A DNA stretch of 64,000 bases from Trueperaceae bacterium (GCA_023954415.1 JAMLIB010000001.1:501735-565734), one strand, 5' to 3'; positions 25,518 through 34,567 are shown, counted from the stretch's first letter. Numbers and translations: made by a program. The notes: generated by a model from the sequence alone, not told the origin.

Positions 25518-26688
25518 GTGTCACCTCGATCATCACCAGACCGCGCGGTTGGACCGCGCTCGTGCGGCCGTCCTCCAGGTCGATGCTGCCGGCACCGGTG
25601 CAGGTCGGCGGGAGGCCGACCAGGGCGTCCCTCACCGCCTGACGTAGGACGCCCGCGTCGTTCGTCGGGATCTGGAGCGCGAGGACCTGCTCGAAAGCCG
25701 AACGCAGGAGATCGAGCCCCGCCAGCACCGGCGCGGTGACGAGCGCGTTGCGCGCGGCCCCGGGAACCTCGGCCAGCCGCGCGGCGTCTTCGGTCGCGGC
25801 CGCGGTGCACGGTCCGACGGCGTCGGGGTCGTCGAGCGACCGCGCAAGTCCGCGGTCCCCGGCCAGCGCGGCGGCGGGCGGAGCCGCCACGAGCATGTCG
25901 GCGACGCGCGCTCCGGCCGGCGGTTCGCCCCCGGGGAAGAACGGCAGGCTCCTGCCGTACACGTCGCCCTCGTAGCCCCGGCGCCTTAAGGCCGAGACCG
26001 CGTTCTCCAGGTCGTCCGCGAAGCCCCAGACCACCACCGCGCCCGGCCGGTTGCTCGCCACCAGGAGCGCCTCGGGTCGCAGCTCGCTCTGGCCCGCCGG
26101 GTAGCGCTCGTCGGCGACGAGCCTGATGCCGACGATGGCGCCCAGCGCGACGAGCTGATCGCCGGCCGTGGCGGTGAGGGGCAGGTCGGGCGCGAGGAGG
26201 GCGAGCGACGAACGCCCCTTGCGGTACGCGTCGGCCACGATGGCGGCCAGCGCGTCCGTATCCGAGGGCGCGAGCGAGAACGCCCAGTAGTTCTGCCGGT
26301 CGGCCGGCTCGAACGGGACGGGCGCCAGCAGCGCGACCCCGGCCGCCTCGGCGACGGCGGCCACCGCGCGGCTGGCCGCCGTCGTGGTGCAGCAGACGAG
26401 CGCCAAGGCTCCGTTCGCGATCTGCCCTTCGGCGAGCTCGGCCGCCCGCTGCGGGTCGCCGCCATCGTCGGCCATGAGGAGCTCGACGGGCACGCCGAAG
26501 ACCCCGCCTCCGGCCCGCACCTCGGACGCCCATGCGGTGCCGACGAGCGTCTGGGCGGCGCCGGGCGCGAGCGTGCGCGAGGCGATGAGGCCGACGATGA
26601 GCTCGGAGGCGGCGGAGGCGGTCGGGAGTAACAGGAACGGCGCGGTGAGCGCCGCGAGGAGCGAGGCGGTGAGGACGAGTCTGCGCAT
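25495..26688 (-). CDS. Periplasmic substrate-binding protein, LivK/Peripla_BP_6 type
   Basis: 397 residues. A signal peptide (MRRLVLTASLLAALTAPFLL...ASA) is followed by the two-lobed type I fold: LIVGLIASRTLAPGAA, ELLMADDGGDPQRAAELAEGQI, ALVCCTTTAASRAVAAVAEAAGV and VALLAPVPFEP. Usually binds branched-chain amino acids or similar for an ABC importer. No permease or ATPase gene is near, so it is an orphan binding protein or sensor. Two cysteine pairs may form disulfides. Confidence 0.8.
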   Translation of the reverse strand: MRRLVLTASLLAALTAPFLLLPTASAASELIVGLIASRTLAPGAAQTLVGTAWASEVRAGGGVFGVPVELLMADDGGDPQRAAELAEGQIANGALALVCCTTTAASRAVAAVAEAAGVALLAPVPFEPADRQNYWAFSLAPSDTDALAAIVADAYRKGRSSLALLAPDLPLTATAGDQLVALGAIVGIRLVADERYPAGQSELRPEALLVASNRPGAVVVWGFADDLENAVSALRRRGYEGDVYGRSLPFFPGGEPPAGARVADMLVAAPPAAALAGDRGLARSLDDPDAVGPCTAAATEDAARLAEVPGAARNALVTAPVLAGLDLLRSAFEQVLALQIPTNDAGVLRQAVRDALVGLPPTCTGAGSIDLEDGRTSAVQPRGLVMIEVTQTGLTVR

Positions 26689-26745
26689 GCTGCACCTACC
26701 GGTTCTTGCCCTGCCTGGCGACCGTCGATCACTGGCTGGGGGCGG

Positions 26746-26789
26746 CTCCCCACGATTGCCCCCGCTGTAACTACTCCCACGATTACCCC
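26746..26789. promoter_or_regulatory. Direct-repeat operator candidate upstream of the binding-protein gene
   Basis: CTCCCCACGATTGCCCC (26746-26762) and CTCCCACGATTACCCC (26774-26789) are near-identical and about 28 bases apart. They lie 58-101 bases upstream of the start at 26688. Confidence 0.4.
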
Positions 26790-26828
26790 AACAAGCAGGA
26801 AGGCAGGCGTGGGGGGTGGCGGGGAAGG

Positions 26829-26905
26829 TGGTGCGCCCGACAGGAGTCGAACCTGTGGCCTAGGGCTTAGGAGTCCCCCGCTCTATCCAACTGAGCTACG
26901 GGCGC
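26829..26905 (-). tRNA. tRNA-Arg (anticodon CCU)
   Basis: 77 bases with CCA. Acceptor GCGCCCG/CGGGCGC, T arm ACAGG-TTCGACT-CCTGT, anticodon loop CTCCTAA giving CCU for AGG. The anticodon stem GGGGA/GCCCT has an A.G mismatch at its loop end and a G.T at the other end. Confidence 0.9.
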
Positions 26906-26912
26906 ACGCGAA

Positions 26913-26948
26913 GGTCGCGCTCCTCGTGCTGTTCCAAGGAGCGCGACC
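26913..26948 (-). other. Strong hairpin just upstream of tRNA-Arg(CCU)
   Basis: GGTCGCGCTCCT/AGGAGCGCGACC, a perfect 12-bp stem with a 12-base loop. It is either the terminator of the protease gene upstream (no T tract) or the leader of the tRNA transcript. Confidence 0.5.
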
Positions 26949-26949
26949 G

Positions 26950-26955
26950 ATGATA
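26950..26955 (-). promoter_or_regulatory. Candidate -10 of tRNA-Arg(CCU)
   Basis: TATCAT on the minus strand immediately before the hairpin, 44 bases from the tRNA 5' end. Confidence 0.35.
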
Positions 26956-27032
26956 ACAGGTGTGGCTAGGGCGCGAGGTTAGGTGGCCCGGCTCCACCCC
27001 CAGGGCGCGGTCGGCCTGACCGGGACCGGGCC

Positions 27033-28232
27033 TTACCTGACGGAGAGCGTGTAGTTCGTGCTGCGGTCCTCGTAGTACTGGATGACGTCGATATGCCATT
27101 CGCCCGGCGTGGGCAGCGAGATCGTGAAGGCTCCGCCCGGAGCCTCCGTGATGTCACGGTACTCCCAGTCGCCCTCGTCGCCCCAGGACTCGATGGGCGC
27201 GCCGAACTTGATGGCGAGGTCGAGGTCGTCGTCCGAGTCGAGCAGGACGGTGAGCTCCGCCGTCCCGGCCGGCACGTTCACGCTGTAAGAGTGGAAGTTG
27301 ATGTACTGGGGCACTCCGCCGATGGCGTACGTCACCTTGTCGCCGAGGCTGAGCTCCTGCACGTAACAGAAGTCGCACGGTCCGACCCCGCTGCTGCTCG
27401 GGGCAGCCGGCTGGTCGCTGGTCTGGGTGTTCGACTGCGTGGTGCCCGGTTGCGCCACGGGCGCCCTGGAGCCGGCGCGCGCGACGTCTGGCACGTTGGG
27501 CCCGATCAGGGCCCAGCCGAGGCTGATCGGCCTCACGTAAGCCTGCTCCTCGACGTCGAGGTCGTCGTACTTGACCGTGCGCCCGGCCGTCGGGACGCCG
27601 ATCAGGTAGCCGTTCTCGTCGAACGCGCCACCGCCCGAGTTCCCGTGGGAGATCTTGCCGTCTGTCTTGATCCACTGCTTGCCGCCGCTCTCGAAGTTCT
27701 CGCCCACCCAGCCGGACATGAGGCCGGCCGTGAAGGTGATGGTGGAGCCCGAGATGCCGGGGTAGCCGACGATGGTGATGGGGTCGCCAGGGATGAGGTT
27801 GTTCGAGTCGCCGACCTGCACGTGAGGGAACACGAAGCCGTCCTCCACGGGCTCCTCGTCGTACCACTCGACGATCTTGAGGAGCGCGAGGTCGTGGGTC
27901 GGGTCGCCGGCCACGTACTGCGCCCAGAAGTAGAACTCGGGCGGCTGGTCCGTGAACTCCGGATCCGTGACCCAGATGGTGTGCCACTCGTAGCTGCGAC
28001 GGGTAGTGAGGTCGCCTGCGACGTGGAAGTTGGTGAGGACGTAGCCGGACGGGCTGATGATGGTGCCGGAGCCGGACCAGTTGACGAGGTCGTCGGCGGC
28101 CGTGTCGTAAGGGACGATCTGCACGACCGCCTGAAGGATCGAGAGACGAGTCTCCCGCGGCATCGCCTGGGCGAGCGCGGCCGCGCTCGTGGCGAGGAGC
28201 AGCAGGGTTAGGAGTTTATACGCGACGCGCAT
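27033..28232 (-). CDS. Secreted trypsin-like serine protease with C-terminal PPC-type domain
   Basis: 399 residues. Start ATG 28232 has a GAGAGGA Shine-Dalgarno and opens a signal peptide (MRVAYKLLTLLLLATSAAALA). Triad: His in TNFHVAGD, Asp in THDLALLKI, Ser in SHGNSGGGAF. A Pro/Ser/Thr/Gln-rich linker (AQPGTTQSNTQTSDQPAAPS) leads to a beta domain with acidic DSDDDLDLAIKFG and PTPGEWHIDVIQYYE, the pattern of pre-peptidase C-terminal domains. Probably an extracytoplasmic Deg-like or digestive protease. No PDZ domain. Confidence 0.88.
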   Translation of the reverse strand: MRVAYKLLTLLLLATSAAALAQAMPRETRLSILQAVVQIVPYDTAADDLVNWSGSGTIISPSGYVLTNFHVAGDLTTRRSYEWHTIWVTDPEFTDQPPEFYFWAQYVAGDPTHDLALLKIVEWYDEEPVEDGFVFPHVQVGDSNNLIPGDPITIVGYPGISGSTITFTAGLMSGWVGENFESGGKQWIKTDGKISHGNSGGGAFDENGYLIGVPTAGRTVKYDDLDVEEQAYVRPISLGWALIGPNVPDVARAGSRAPVAQPGTTQSNTQTSDQPAAPSSSGVGPCDFCYVQELSLGDKVTYAIGGVPQYINFHSYSVNVPAGTAELTVLLDSDDDLDLAIKFGAPIESWGDEGDWEYRDITEAPGGAFTISLPTPGEWHIDVIQYYEDRSTNYTLSVR

Positions 28233-28289
28233 CGGCAGGTTCCTCTCGGGTGAAGGGGGGAGTCGATATGTCATTGTAGCCCGACCTGA

Positions 28290-28295
28290 TAACGT
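28290..28295 (+). promoter_or_regulatory. Candidate -10 box of the YbfB-like gene
   Basis: TAACGT ends 7 bases before the GTG at 28303. Confidence 0.45.
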
Positions 28296-28302
28296 CTAGG
28301 AC

Positions 28303-29442
28303 GTGACATCGCCAACACCTGCCGCGCGTGGGGAGCCCGTGAGCACACTGGTCGCCGCCGCCCTGCTCGGTCTCGGCCCGGCGGCGGCCGTGGGGGTGGG
28401 GCGCTTCGCCTACGCCCTCGTGCTACCCGACATGCTGACCGGCCTCGGGCTGAGCCTCACCCAAGCCGGGCTCCTCGGGAGCGCCAACACGGGCGGCTAC
28501 CTCCTCGGGGCGCTCGGCAGCCACCGCATCCTGCGAGCCGCCGGCCACGGGAAGGGTTTCTACCTGGCGGCGGCCTTGCAGTGCCTGACGCTCTTGGCGC
28601 TCGCCTCCGCCCCGCCGTTCTGGGCCATGGCCGCCTTGCGGCTCGCCCAGGGGGTGCTCGGCGCCGTCGTTTTCGTCGGCGGAGCGGCGCTGGTCATGGC
28701 GGCGGGCGGCAGGGCGTCGAGCCTCGGGCTCTACTTCGGCAGCATCGGCGTCGGCATGGCCGTCTCCACGGCCGTACTTCCCCTCGCCGCCGACTGGCGG
28801 ACCGGGTGGCTGTGGCTTGGGCTGCTCGCCTCGGCGCTCGTGGCGGTGAGCCTCTGCGCGTGGTCGCGGCTTCGCGAGCCCGCGCCGCCGGTGGCGGCCG
28901 GGGAGGGCAGCCTGCGCCCCGTCGTCGCGGCGCTGGTCAGCTACGGCCTCTACGGCGCCGGCTACATCGCCTACATGACGTTCGTGACCACCGACCTGCG
29001 GGTGGCTACCGGCCCGTTCTGGTTCGTCCTCGGGCTCGGCGCCGTCCTCAACGGTCCCGTGTGGGGGCCCCTGTCCGGGCGGCTCGGGGGTCCGGTGGCG
29101 CAGGCCGTCGTCCTCCTCACCCTGCTCGTCTCGAGCCTGCCCCCGCTCGTCGCCGCGGCGCCGCACGTCTCTGCGCTCCTCTTCGGGGTCTCGTTCCTCG
29201 GCGTCGTCACGGCGATCACGGTGCTGATCAGGGCGCGGCTGCCGGCCGGCGCCTGGCCGCGGGCCATGGGGCTGTCCACCGCGGCGTTCGCCGCCGGGCA
29301 GGCGCTCGGCCCGGCCCTCACCGGCGCCCTCGGCGAGGCCTTCGGCGGGGCGACCGGCGCGCTCTGGACGGGCAGCGCCCTGCTGGCGCTCGCGCTCGTC
29401 GTGGCGCTCCTGGGCGCGGGGCGACCGGCCACCGGGCCATGA
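28303..29442 (+). CDS. MFS transporter, YbfB/YjiJ family
   Basis: 379 residues, about twelve membrane helices. GVGRFAYALVLPDM in helix 1 and GSANTGGYLLGALGSHR after helix 2 are the marks of the YbfB/YjiJ subfamily. RLAQGVLGAVVFVGGAALV follows. Substrate unknown. GTG start without Shine-Dalgarno, 7 bases after a -10-like box. Confidence 0.85.
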   Translation: MTSPTPAARGEPVSTLVAAALLGLGPAAAVGVGRFAYALVLPDMLTGLGLSLTQAGLLGSANTGGYLLGALGSHRILRAAGHGKGFYLAAALQCLTLLALASAPPFWAMAALRLAQGVLGAVVFVGGAALVMAAGGRASSLGLYFGSIGVGMAVSTAVLPLAADWRTGWLWLGLLASALVAVSLCAWSRLREPAPPVAAGEGSLRPVVAALVSYGLYGAGYIAYMTFVTTDLRVATGPFWFVLGLGAVLNGPVWGPLSGRLGGPVAQAVVLLTLLVSSLPPLVAAAPHVSALLFGVSFLGVVTAITVLIRARLPAGAWPRAMGLSTAAFAAGQALGPALTGALGEAFGGATGALWTGSALLALALVVALLGAGRPATGP

Positions 29443-29473
29443 CCCCTGTGGCCGGAAACCGCGTCTTCCGGTC

Positions 29474-29479
29474 TAGACT
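29474..29479 (+). promoter_or_regulatory. Candidate -10 of the ABC exporter operon
   Basis: TAGACT 29 bases before the ATG at 29509, which has a CGGAGGG Shine-Dalgarno, so this message has a short leader. A CCGGAA/TTCCGG inverted repeat lies just upstream. Confidence 0.4.
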
Positions 29480-29508
29480 GGTTGCCGGCCTTCGGAGGGC
29501 CGCAGCCG

Positions 29509-31347
29509 ATGGCTATCCCGACCACGACACTTAGAGGCCAGGGCGCCCAGCCGCCGGGCCCTCAGCCGCCAGGCTCGCAGGCGCAGGGCGAGTTCGCCGT
29601 AGCCGGCTTGCGCGAGTACGACCGCCGCAGCCCGCTCAGGTGGGTGCTATCGCACCTGCTCCAGTTCTGGCCGCTCCTGTTCGCCTTCCTGGCCTGCGCC
29701 GTCGGCACGAACGTGCTCGTCTCGATCATCCCGCGCGTGACGGGCGACGCCTTCGACCTCGTCATCTCGGGCCAGGCAGACGCGCGCGCGTTGCTGAGGG
29801 TCGGGCTCCTCATCCTCGGTCTGGTGGCCGCGCGCGGCGTGCTCGACCTGGCCATGAGCTTCTCCGTGGAGACCCTCGGCCAGCGGCTGGAGCGCGACGC
29901 GCGCCACGAGCTCTACGTGGCGCTGCTCGGCAAGAGCCAGACGTTCCACAACCGCAACCGCGTGGGCGACGTGATGGCGCGCGCCGCGAACGACGTGCGC
30001 CAGCTCAACCCGATGATGAACCCCGGCGTGGCGCTTATAACGGAGTCGCTCGCCAGCCTCGTGACGCCGATGGTGTTCATCGCGCTCATCGACGTCCGCT
30101 TGCTCCTCGCGCCCGCCCTGTTCGTCGTGTCGTTCTACTTCGCCCTGCGCTCTTACATGCGGCAGCTCGAGCCCGTCTCGACGGCTCAGCGCCAGCAGTT
30201 CGGCGTCCTGAACGCGGCGCTCAACGAGACCATCACGGGCATCATGGTCGTGAAGTCCACGGTGCGCGAGGACGCCGAGCGCCTCGCGTTCGCGCGCAAC
30301 GCCAAGGCGTTCCGCGACTACTTCGTCAAGGCCGGGCTCGTGCAGGCGCGCTACCTGCCCCTGCTGCTCATAGGCCTGGCCGTCGCGGGCGCGTTCGCCC
30401 ACGGCCTCTACCTCCTCGCGCACGGCGCGATCTCAACGGGCGACCTCGTCGCCTACATGGGCCTCATGGCCGTCATGCGCTTCCCGGCCTTCATCTCGAT
30501 CTTCACGTTCTACCTCGTGCAGATGGGCATGGCCGGCGCCAGGCGCATCCTCGACCTCATAACGGCCGAGGTCGAGATGGACGAGAACGCCGCCGGCCAT
30601 AACGCGCGCATCGCCGGCGCCCTGGCCTTCGACGGCGTGACCTTCGCCTACGAGGGTGCGGCCGACGCCAAGGAGGCGCTCAAGGACGTCTCGTTCGAGG
30701 TGGCGCCCTGCCAGACGGTCGCGGTCGTCGGGCAGACCGGGTCGGGCAAGAGCTCCATCACCAAGCTCGTCAACCGCATCTACGACCCGACGCAAGGCCG
30801 CGTGCTCATCGACGGCGTCGACGCCCGCGACTGGAACCTCGAGGCCCTGCGCTCGCAGGTCTCCGTCATCGAGCAGGACGTCTTCCTCTTCTCCCGCTCA
30901 GTGGCGGAGAACATCGCCTTCGGGCTCGGGGAGTCCGCCACGCGCGAGCGCGTGGTCGAGGCGGCCAAGGCCGCGCAGGCGCACGAGTTCATCATGGCGA
31001 TGCCGGAAGGGTACGACACCGTCATCGGCGAACGCGGCGCGACGCTGTCCGGCGGTCAGAGGCAGCGCCTCGCCATCGCGCGGGCGCTCCTAACGGACCC
31101 GCGCATCCTGATACTCGACGACTCGACGAGCGCCATCGACAGCGCGACGGAGGACGCCATCCAGCGCGCCATCAACGCCGTTCTGGAGGGCAGGACCACC
31201 CTGATGATCACGCACCGCCTCGCGCAGATCCGCCGCGCCGACCTCGTGCTCCTCATGCACGGCGGTAGGGTCGTGGCGCGCGGCAACCACCAGGAGCTCT
31301 TGGCCGGTAGCGACCTCTACCGGCGCATCTTCGCGAGGCAGGACTGA
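29509..31347 (+). CDS. ABC exporter half-transporter A (degenerate Walker B glutamate)
   Basis: 612 residues: six-helix type IV (ABC exporter) membrane domain (about 45-330), then the ATPase. Walker A VVGQTGSGKSS, signature LSGGQRQR, Walker B LILDDSTSAIDS. The catalytic Glu after Walker B is Asp, so this subunit contributes an impaired hydrolysis residue. Its stop overlaps the next start (TGATG), giving a heterodimer with the downstream half, similar to TmrAB/BmrCD-type exporters of drugs, lipids or peptides. Confidence 0.92.
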   Translation: MAIPTTTLRGQGAQPPGPQPPGSQAQGEFAVAGLREYDRRSPLRWVLSHLLQFWPLLFAFLACAVGTNVLVSIIPRVTGDAFDLVISGQADARALLRVGLLILGLVAARGVLDLAMSFSVETLGQRLERDARHELYVALLGKSQTFHNRNRVGDVMARAANDVRQLNPMMNPGVALITESLASLVTPMVFIALIDVRLLLAPALFVVSFYFALRSYMRQLEPVSTAQRQQFGVLNAALNETITGIMVVKSTVREDAERLAFARNAKAFRDYFVKAGLVQARYLPLLLIGLAVAGAFAHGLYLLAHGAISTGDLVAYMGLMAVMRFPAFISIFTFYLVQMGMAGARRILDLITAEVEMDENAAGHNARIAGALAFDGVTFAYEGAADAKEALKDVSFEVAPCQTVAVVGQTGSGKSSITKLVNRIYDPTQGRVLIDGVDARDWNLEALRSQVSVIEQDVFLFSRSVAENIAFGLGESATRERVVEAAKAAQAHEFIMAMPEGYDTVIGERGATLSGGQRQRLAIARALLTDPRILILDDSTSAIDSATEDAIQRAINAVLEGRTTLMITHRLAQIRRADLVLLMHGGRVVARGNHQELLAGSDLYRRIFARQD

Positions 31348-33164
31348 TGGGCTTCGTCATGGACGGCCTCTCGGCCGAAGGCTACGACCGCGAGTACACG
31401 GACGGTCAGCTCGTCAGGCGCATCGTCAAGTACTTCAGGCCGCACCTCGCCATCATGCTGATCGTCGGGCTGGCGGTGCTCGTGGCCGCGGCGCTGGACG
31501 CCACCCTGCCCGTGCTCGTGTCCGCCGGCATCGACGGCCTGGCGGCGGCCGAGGACATGCGCCGCGAGCTGTGGGACCGCGCGGGCTGGCTCGTGGCGGC
31601 GTTCGCGCTGGCGGGGGCGCTCTCCTGGGGCCTCAACTTCCTGCGCCAATGGTTGACGGCGCGCGCCGTCGGGGACGTGGTGCTCGAGCTGCGCTACGAC
31701 GCCTTCGAGGCCGTGATGCAGCGCGACATGTCGTTCTACGACGAGTTCTCGACCGGGCGCATCGTCAGCCGCGTCACGTCCGACACGCAGGACTTCTCGA
31801 ACGTCGTCACGCTGACCCTCAACCTGATCAGCCAGGTGCTGCAGGTCGTCATCCTCCTCGGCATCCTGCTCTACATCGACGCCCGCCTCGCGCTCATCGC
31901 CCTCGCAATCGCGCCCGTCGTGGTGGCCATCGCGCTAGCGTTCAGGCACATCGCCCGCGTGGTCACCGTGCAGGCTCGGCGCGTCCTCGCGGAAGTGAAC
32001 GCGAACGTGCAGGAGTCGCTCACCGGCATCTCGGTCGCGAAGGCCTTCAGGCAGGAGCACGCCGTCTACCGCCTGTTCCTCGGTGTCAACGACCAGTCCT
32101 ACCGCCTCAACCTCCTGCAGGGCTACATCTTCTCGTCCATCTTCCCGGTCCTTGGCATCGTCGGCGGTGTCGGCACCGCGCTCATCGTCTACTTCGGCGG
32201 GCTACGCGCGCTCGACGGCAGCATCACGGCCGGCGAGTGGTTCCTGTTCGTGCAGGTCGTGGGCCTCTTCTGGTTCCCCCTCACCTCGATCGCGTCGTTC
32301 TGGAGCCAGTTCCAGCTCGGGCTGTCCGCCAGCGAGCGCGTCTTCGCGCTCATCGACGCCGAGGCGCGCGTGGTGCAGACGGACGCGGTCCAGTCGGAGC
32401 GCGTGGCCGGGCGCATCCGGTTCGAGGGCGTCGACTTCGGCTACACCGACAAGGAGCTCGTCCTAGAGGGGTTCGACCTCACGATCGAGGCGGGGGAGAC
32501 CGTCGCGCTCGTCGGCCACACGGGCGCGGGCAAGTCGAGCATAGGCAAGCTCGTGGCGCGGTTCTACGAGTTCCAGGGCGGGCGCCTGACGATAGACGGG
32601 CGCGACATCCGCACTCTCGACCTGGCGAGCTACCGGCGCCACCTCGGCGTGGTCCAGCAGACCCCGTTCCTCTTCAGCGGGACGGTGCGCGACAACATCG
32701 GCTACGGCAAGGAAGGCGCCACGGACGCCGAGGTCTTGGCCGCCGCCGCGCGCATCGGCGGGGGAGACTGGTTGGGGGCGCTCCCGAACGGGCTCGACAC
32801 GGACGTCGGCGAGGGCGGCAGGGGCGTGTCGATGGGCCAGCGCCAGCTCGTCGCCATGGCGCGGGTGCTCCTGCAGGACCCGAGCATCCTGATCCTCGAC
32901 GAGGCGACGGCCAGCGTCGACCCGCTGACCGAGGCGCAGATCCAGGAGGGCCTCGACGAGGTCCTGGCGGGGCGCACGGCGATCGTGATCGCCCACCGGC
33001 TCTCGACCGTGCGCTCGGCCGACCGCATCCTGGTCCTGGAGGAGGGCGCCGTAGTCGAGCAGGGGTCGCACGAGCAGCTGTTGGCCCGGGGCGGGCATTA
33101 CGCCGAGCTGTACGACACGTACTTCAGGCACCAGAGCGCGGCGTACGACCCGTCGGCGGTCTGA
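31347..33164 (+). CDS. ABC exporter half-transporter B (non-canonical signature motif)
   Basis: 605 residues, six helices plus ATPase. Walker A LVGHTGAGKSS and a canonical Walker B LILDEATASVD, but the signature is VSMGQRQ instead of LSGGQ. In a heterodimer this pairs its good glutamate with the good LSGGQ of subunit A, giving one active and one degenerate site. Convergent with the sarcosine oxidase gene, 6 bases apart. Confidence 0.92.
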   Translation: MGFVMDGLSAEGYDREYTDGQLVRRIVKYFRPHLAIMLIVGLAVLVAAALDATLPVLVSAGIDGLAAAEDMRRELWDRAGWLVAAFALAGALSWGLNFLRQWLTARAVGDVVLELRYDAFEAVMQRDMSFYDEFSTGRIVSRVTSDTQDFSNVVTLTLNLISQVLQVVILLGILLYIDARLALIALAIAPVVVAIALAFRHIARVVTVQARRVLAEVNANVQESLTGISVAKAFRQEHAVYRLFLGVNDQSYRLNLLQGYIFSSIFPVLGIVGGVGTALIVYFGGLRALDGSITAGEWFLFVQVVGLFWFPLTSIASFWSQFQLGLSASERVFALIDAEARVVQTDAVQSERVAGRIRFEGVDFGYTDKELVLEGFDLTIEAGETVALVGHTGAGKSSIGKLVARFYEFQGGRLTIDGRDIRTLDLASYRRHLGVVQQTPFLFSGTVRDNIGYGKEGATDAEVLAAAARIGGGDWLGALPNGLDTDVGEGGRGVSMGQRQLVAMARVLLQDPSILILDEATASVDPLTEAQIQEGLDEVLAGRTAIVIAHRLSTVRSADRILVLEEGAVVEQGSHEQLLARGGHYAELYDTYFRHQSAAYDPSAV

Positions 33165-33170
33165 GCGGGC

Positions 33171-34325
33171 TCAACCGAAGCGGTCCGCGCGGAACTCGCG
33201 TATGGCGGGCGCGCCGTCAAGCAGGTCGGCCGCCAAGTCGCCGAACAGCGGTCCGAACTTGAACGCGTGCCCCGACCCGCCGCCCAGGAGCACGACGTTC
33301 GCGTGCAGCGGGTGGCGGTCGACGATGAAGGCCTCGTCCGGCGTCCGCGTGTAGAGGCAGGTGGTGCCGGCGATAGGGGTGTCGCCCAGGCCCGGCAGGA
33401 GCCGCGTCGCCGCCGCGACCGTGTCGGCCGCGCGCGCCTGGTCGAGCGCGAAGTCGCGCTCGTCGGCGTTCTTCAAGGGCGTCGTCCGGTCGTGGTGCGC
33501 GACCTTGACGGCGTGCGGGTACTCGAAGGCGGGCAGGCCGTAGATGCCGTCGATCCGGTTCGCGCGGCGCTCGATGAAGACGGGCATGCGTCCGACGAGG
33601 TAGGCGCCGGCGTTCTGCCGGTCGGCGTTCTGCCGGTCGGCGTTCCACTCGATCGGCAGGTAGACGACCTGCTGCTGCTCCACGACCAGCGGCAACCGCA
33701 GGTCGGCCGTGAGGCGGCCGAGCCAGGCGCCGGCCGCGATGACGAGCCGCCCGGCCGCGTAGGTCTTGCGGGACGTCCTCACCGCCACGCCGCTCGGGCC
33801 CGGGAGCACCTCGAGCACCGGCTCGCGCTCGCGCAGCTCGGCGCCGCGGGCGGCGGCCGAGCGGAGGAGGGCGGCGACCGCGCGCGTGGCGGGCAGGACC
33901 GCGGAGGCGGGGTGGTAGACGGCGTGCGTGCCGTCGAGGACGTCGAAGATGGGGAAGCGCGCCGCCAGGTCGGCTCGGCTCAGGCGCTCGCCCGGGCTGC
34001 CGGCGGCCGCCAGCGAGTCCAGCATGGCCTCGGCGTCCTCGTCCTCCTGCGCGAAGAGGTCGACGCCGCCCGTGCGGAAGAGGAGCCGCTCACCCGTCTC
34101 AGCCTCCAACTCGCCCCACAGCGGGTCGGCACGCACGGCCAGGCGCGTGTGCAACTCGTCGACGTACGCATGGCGGAAGATCCGCGAGCCGCCGTGCGAC
34201 GAGCCGCGCTCGTGCAGGAGCTCGTGCTGCTCCAGGACGAGGACGCTACCGTCCAGGGCCAGTCTGCGGGCGGCCGCGGCGCCGATCACGCCGGCGCCGA
34301 TCACGATCGTGTCGAAGGTGGTCAT
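33171..34325 (-). CDS. Monomeric sarcosine oxidase-like FAD enzyme
   Basis: 384 residues from ATG 34325. FAD-binding IVIGAGVIGAAAARRLA at the N-terminus, SSHGGSRIFRHAY and GTTCLYTRTPDEAFIVDRHP, where the Cys is the expected covalent FAD anchor of monomeric sarcosine and N-methyl-amino-acid oxidases. GGGSGHAFKFGP closes the domain. Oxidises an N-methylated amino acid to yield formaldehyde and peroxide. The chain contains a duplicated five-residue unit NADRQNADRQ in the middle. Confidence 0.9.
   Translation of the reverse strand: MTTFDTIVIGAGVIGAAAARRLALDGSVLVLEQHELLHERGSSHGGSRIFRHAYVDELHTRLAVRADPLWGELEAETGERLLFRTGGVDLFAQEDEDAEAMLDSLAAAGSPGERLSRADLAARFPIFDVLDGTHAVYHPASAVLPATRAVAALLRSAAARGAELREREPVLEVLPGPSGVAVRTSRKTYAAGRLVIAAGAWLGRLTADLRLPLVVEQQQVVYLPIEWNADRQNADRQNAGAYLVGRMPVFIERRANRIDGIYGLPAFEYPHAVKVAHHDRTTPLKNADERDFALDQARAADTVAAATRLLPGLGDTPIAGTTCLYTRTPDEAFIVDRHPLHANVVLLGGGSGHAFKFGPLFGDLAADLLDGAPAIREFRADRFG
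33612..33641. repeat. In-frame 15-base tandem duplication in the sarcosine oxidase gene
   Basis: GTTCTGCCGGTCGGC occurs twice in a row and adds five residues (NADRQ) to a loop of the protein without shifting frame. Confidence 0.9.
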
Positions 34326-34404
34326 CGGCGGCCAAGTATGCCATATCAGGGGGTCGCGAGCGCATACCGGTCGCCCTCGCTGCCGACACGGACACCCCTG
34401 CCTA

Positions 34405-34560
34405 GCATCTGACATAGTCAGGCACCGCGAAGGGCTGCACGAGGCGGGGCAGCTCCGGCCCGCCGCGTTCGAGGACGCCGAGGGCCGCATGCGAGCGCGC
34501 CGGGCGCGCCTCGAGGAGGCTACCGCGGGCTGGACGAACCGCTACTCGGAGCCACGAAGG
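34405..34560 (+). pseudogene. Possible ArsR regulator remnant
   Basis: A frame upstream of the SRPBCC gene reads SDIVRHREGLHEAGQL followed by a short acidic stretch and ARRARLEEATAGWTNRYSE. This follows the ArsR pattern of recognition helix, wing and C-terminal helix (kHLrvLeeAGLv ... LeeAaaWieRY), but the N-terminal half is missing and no start is present. ArsR genes normally precede SRPBCC genes of this type. Confidence 0.4.
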
Positions 34561-34567
34561 AGAGACC

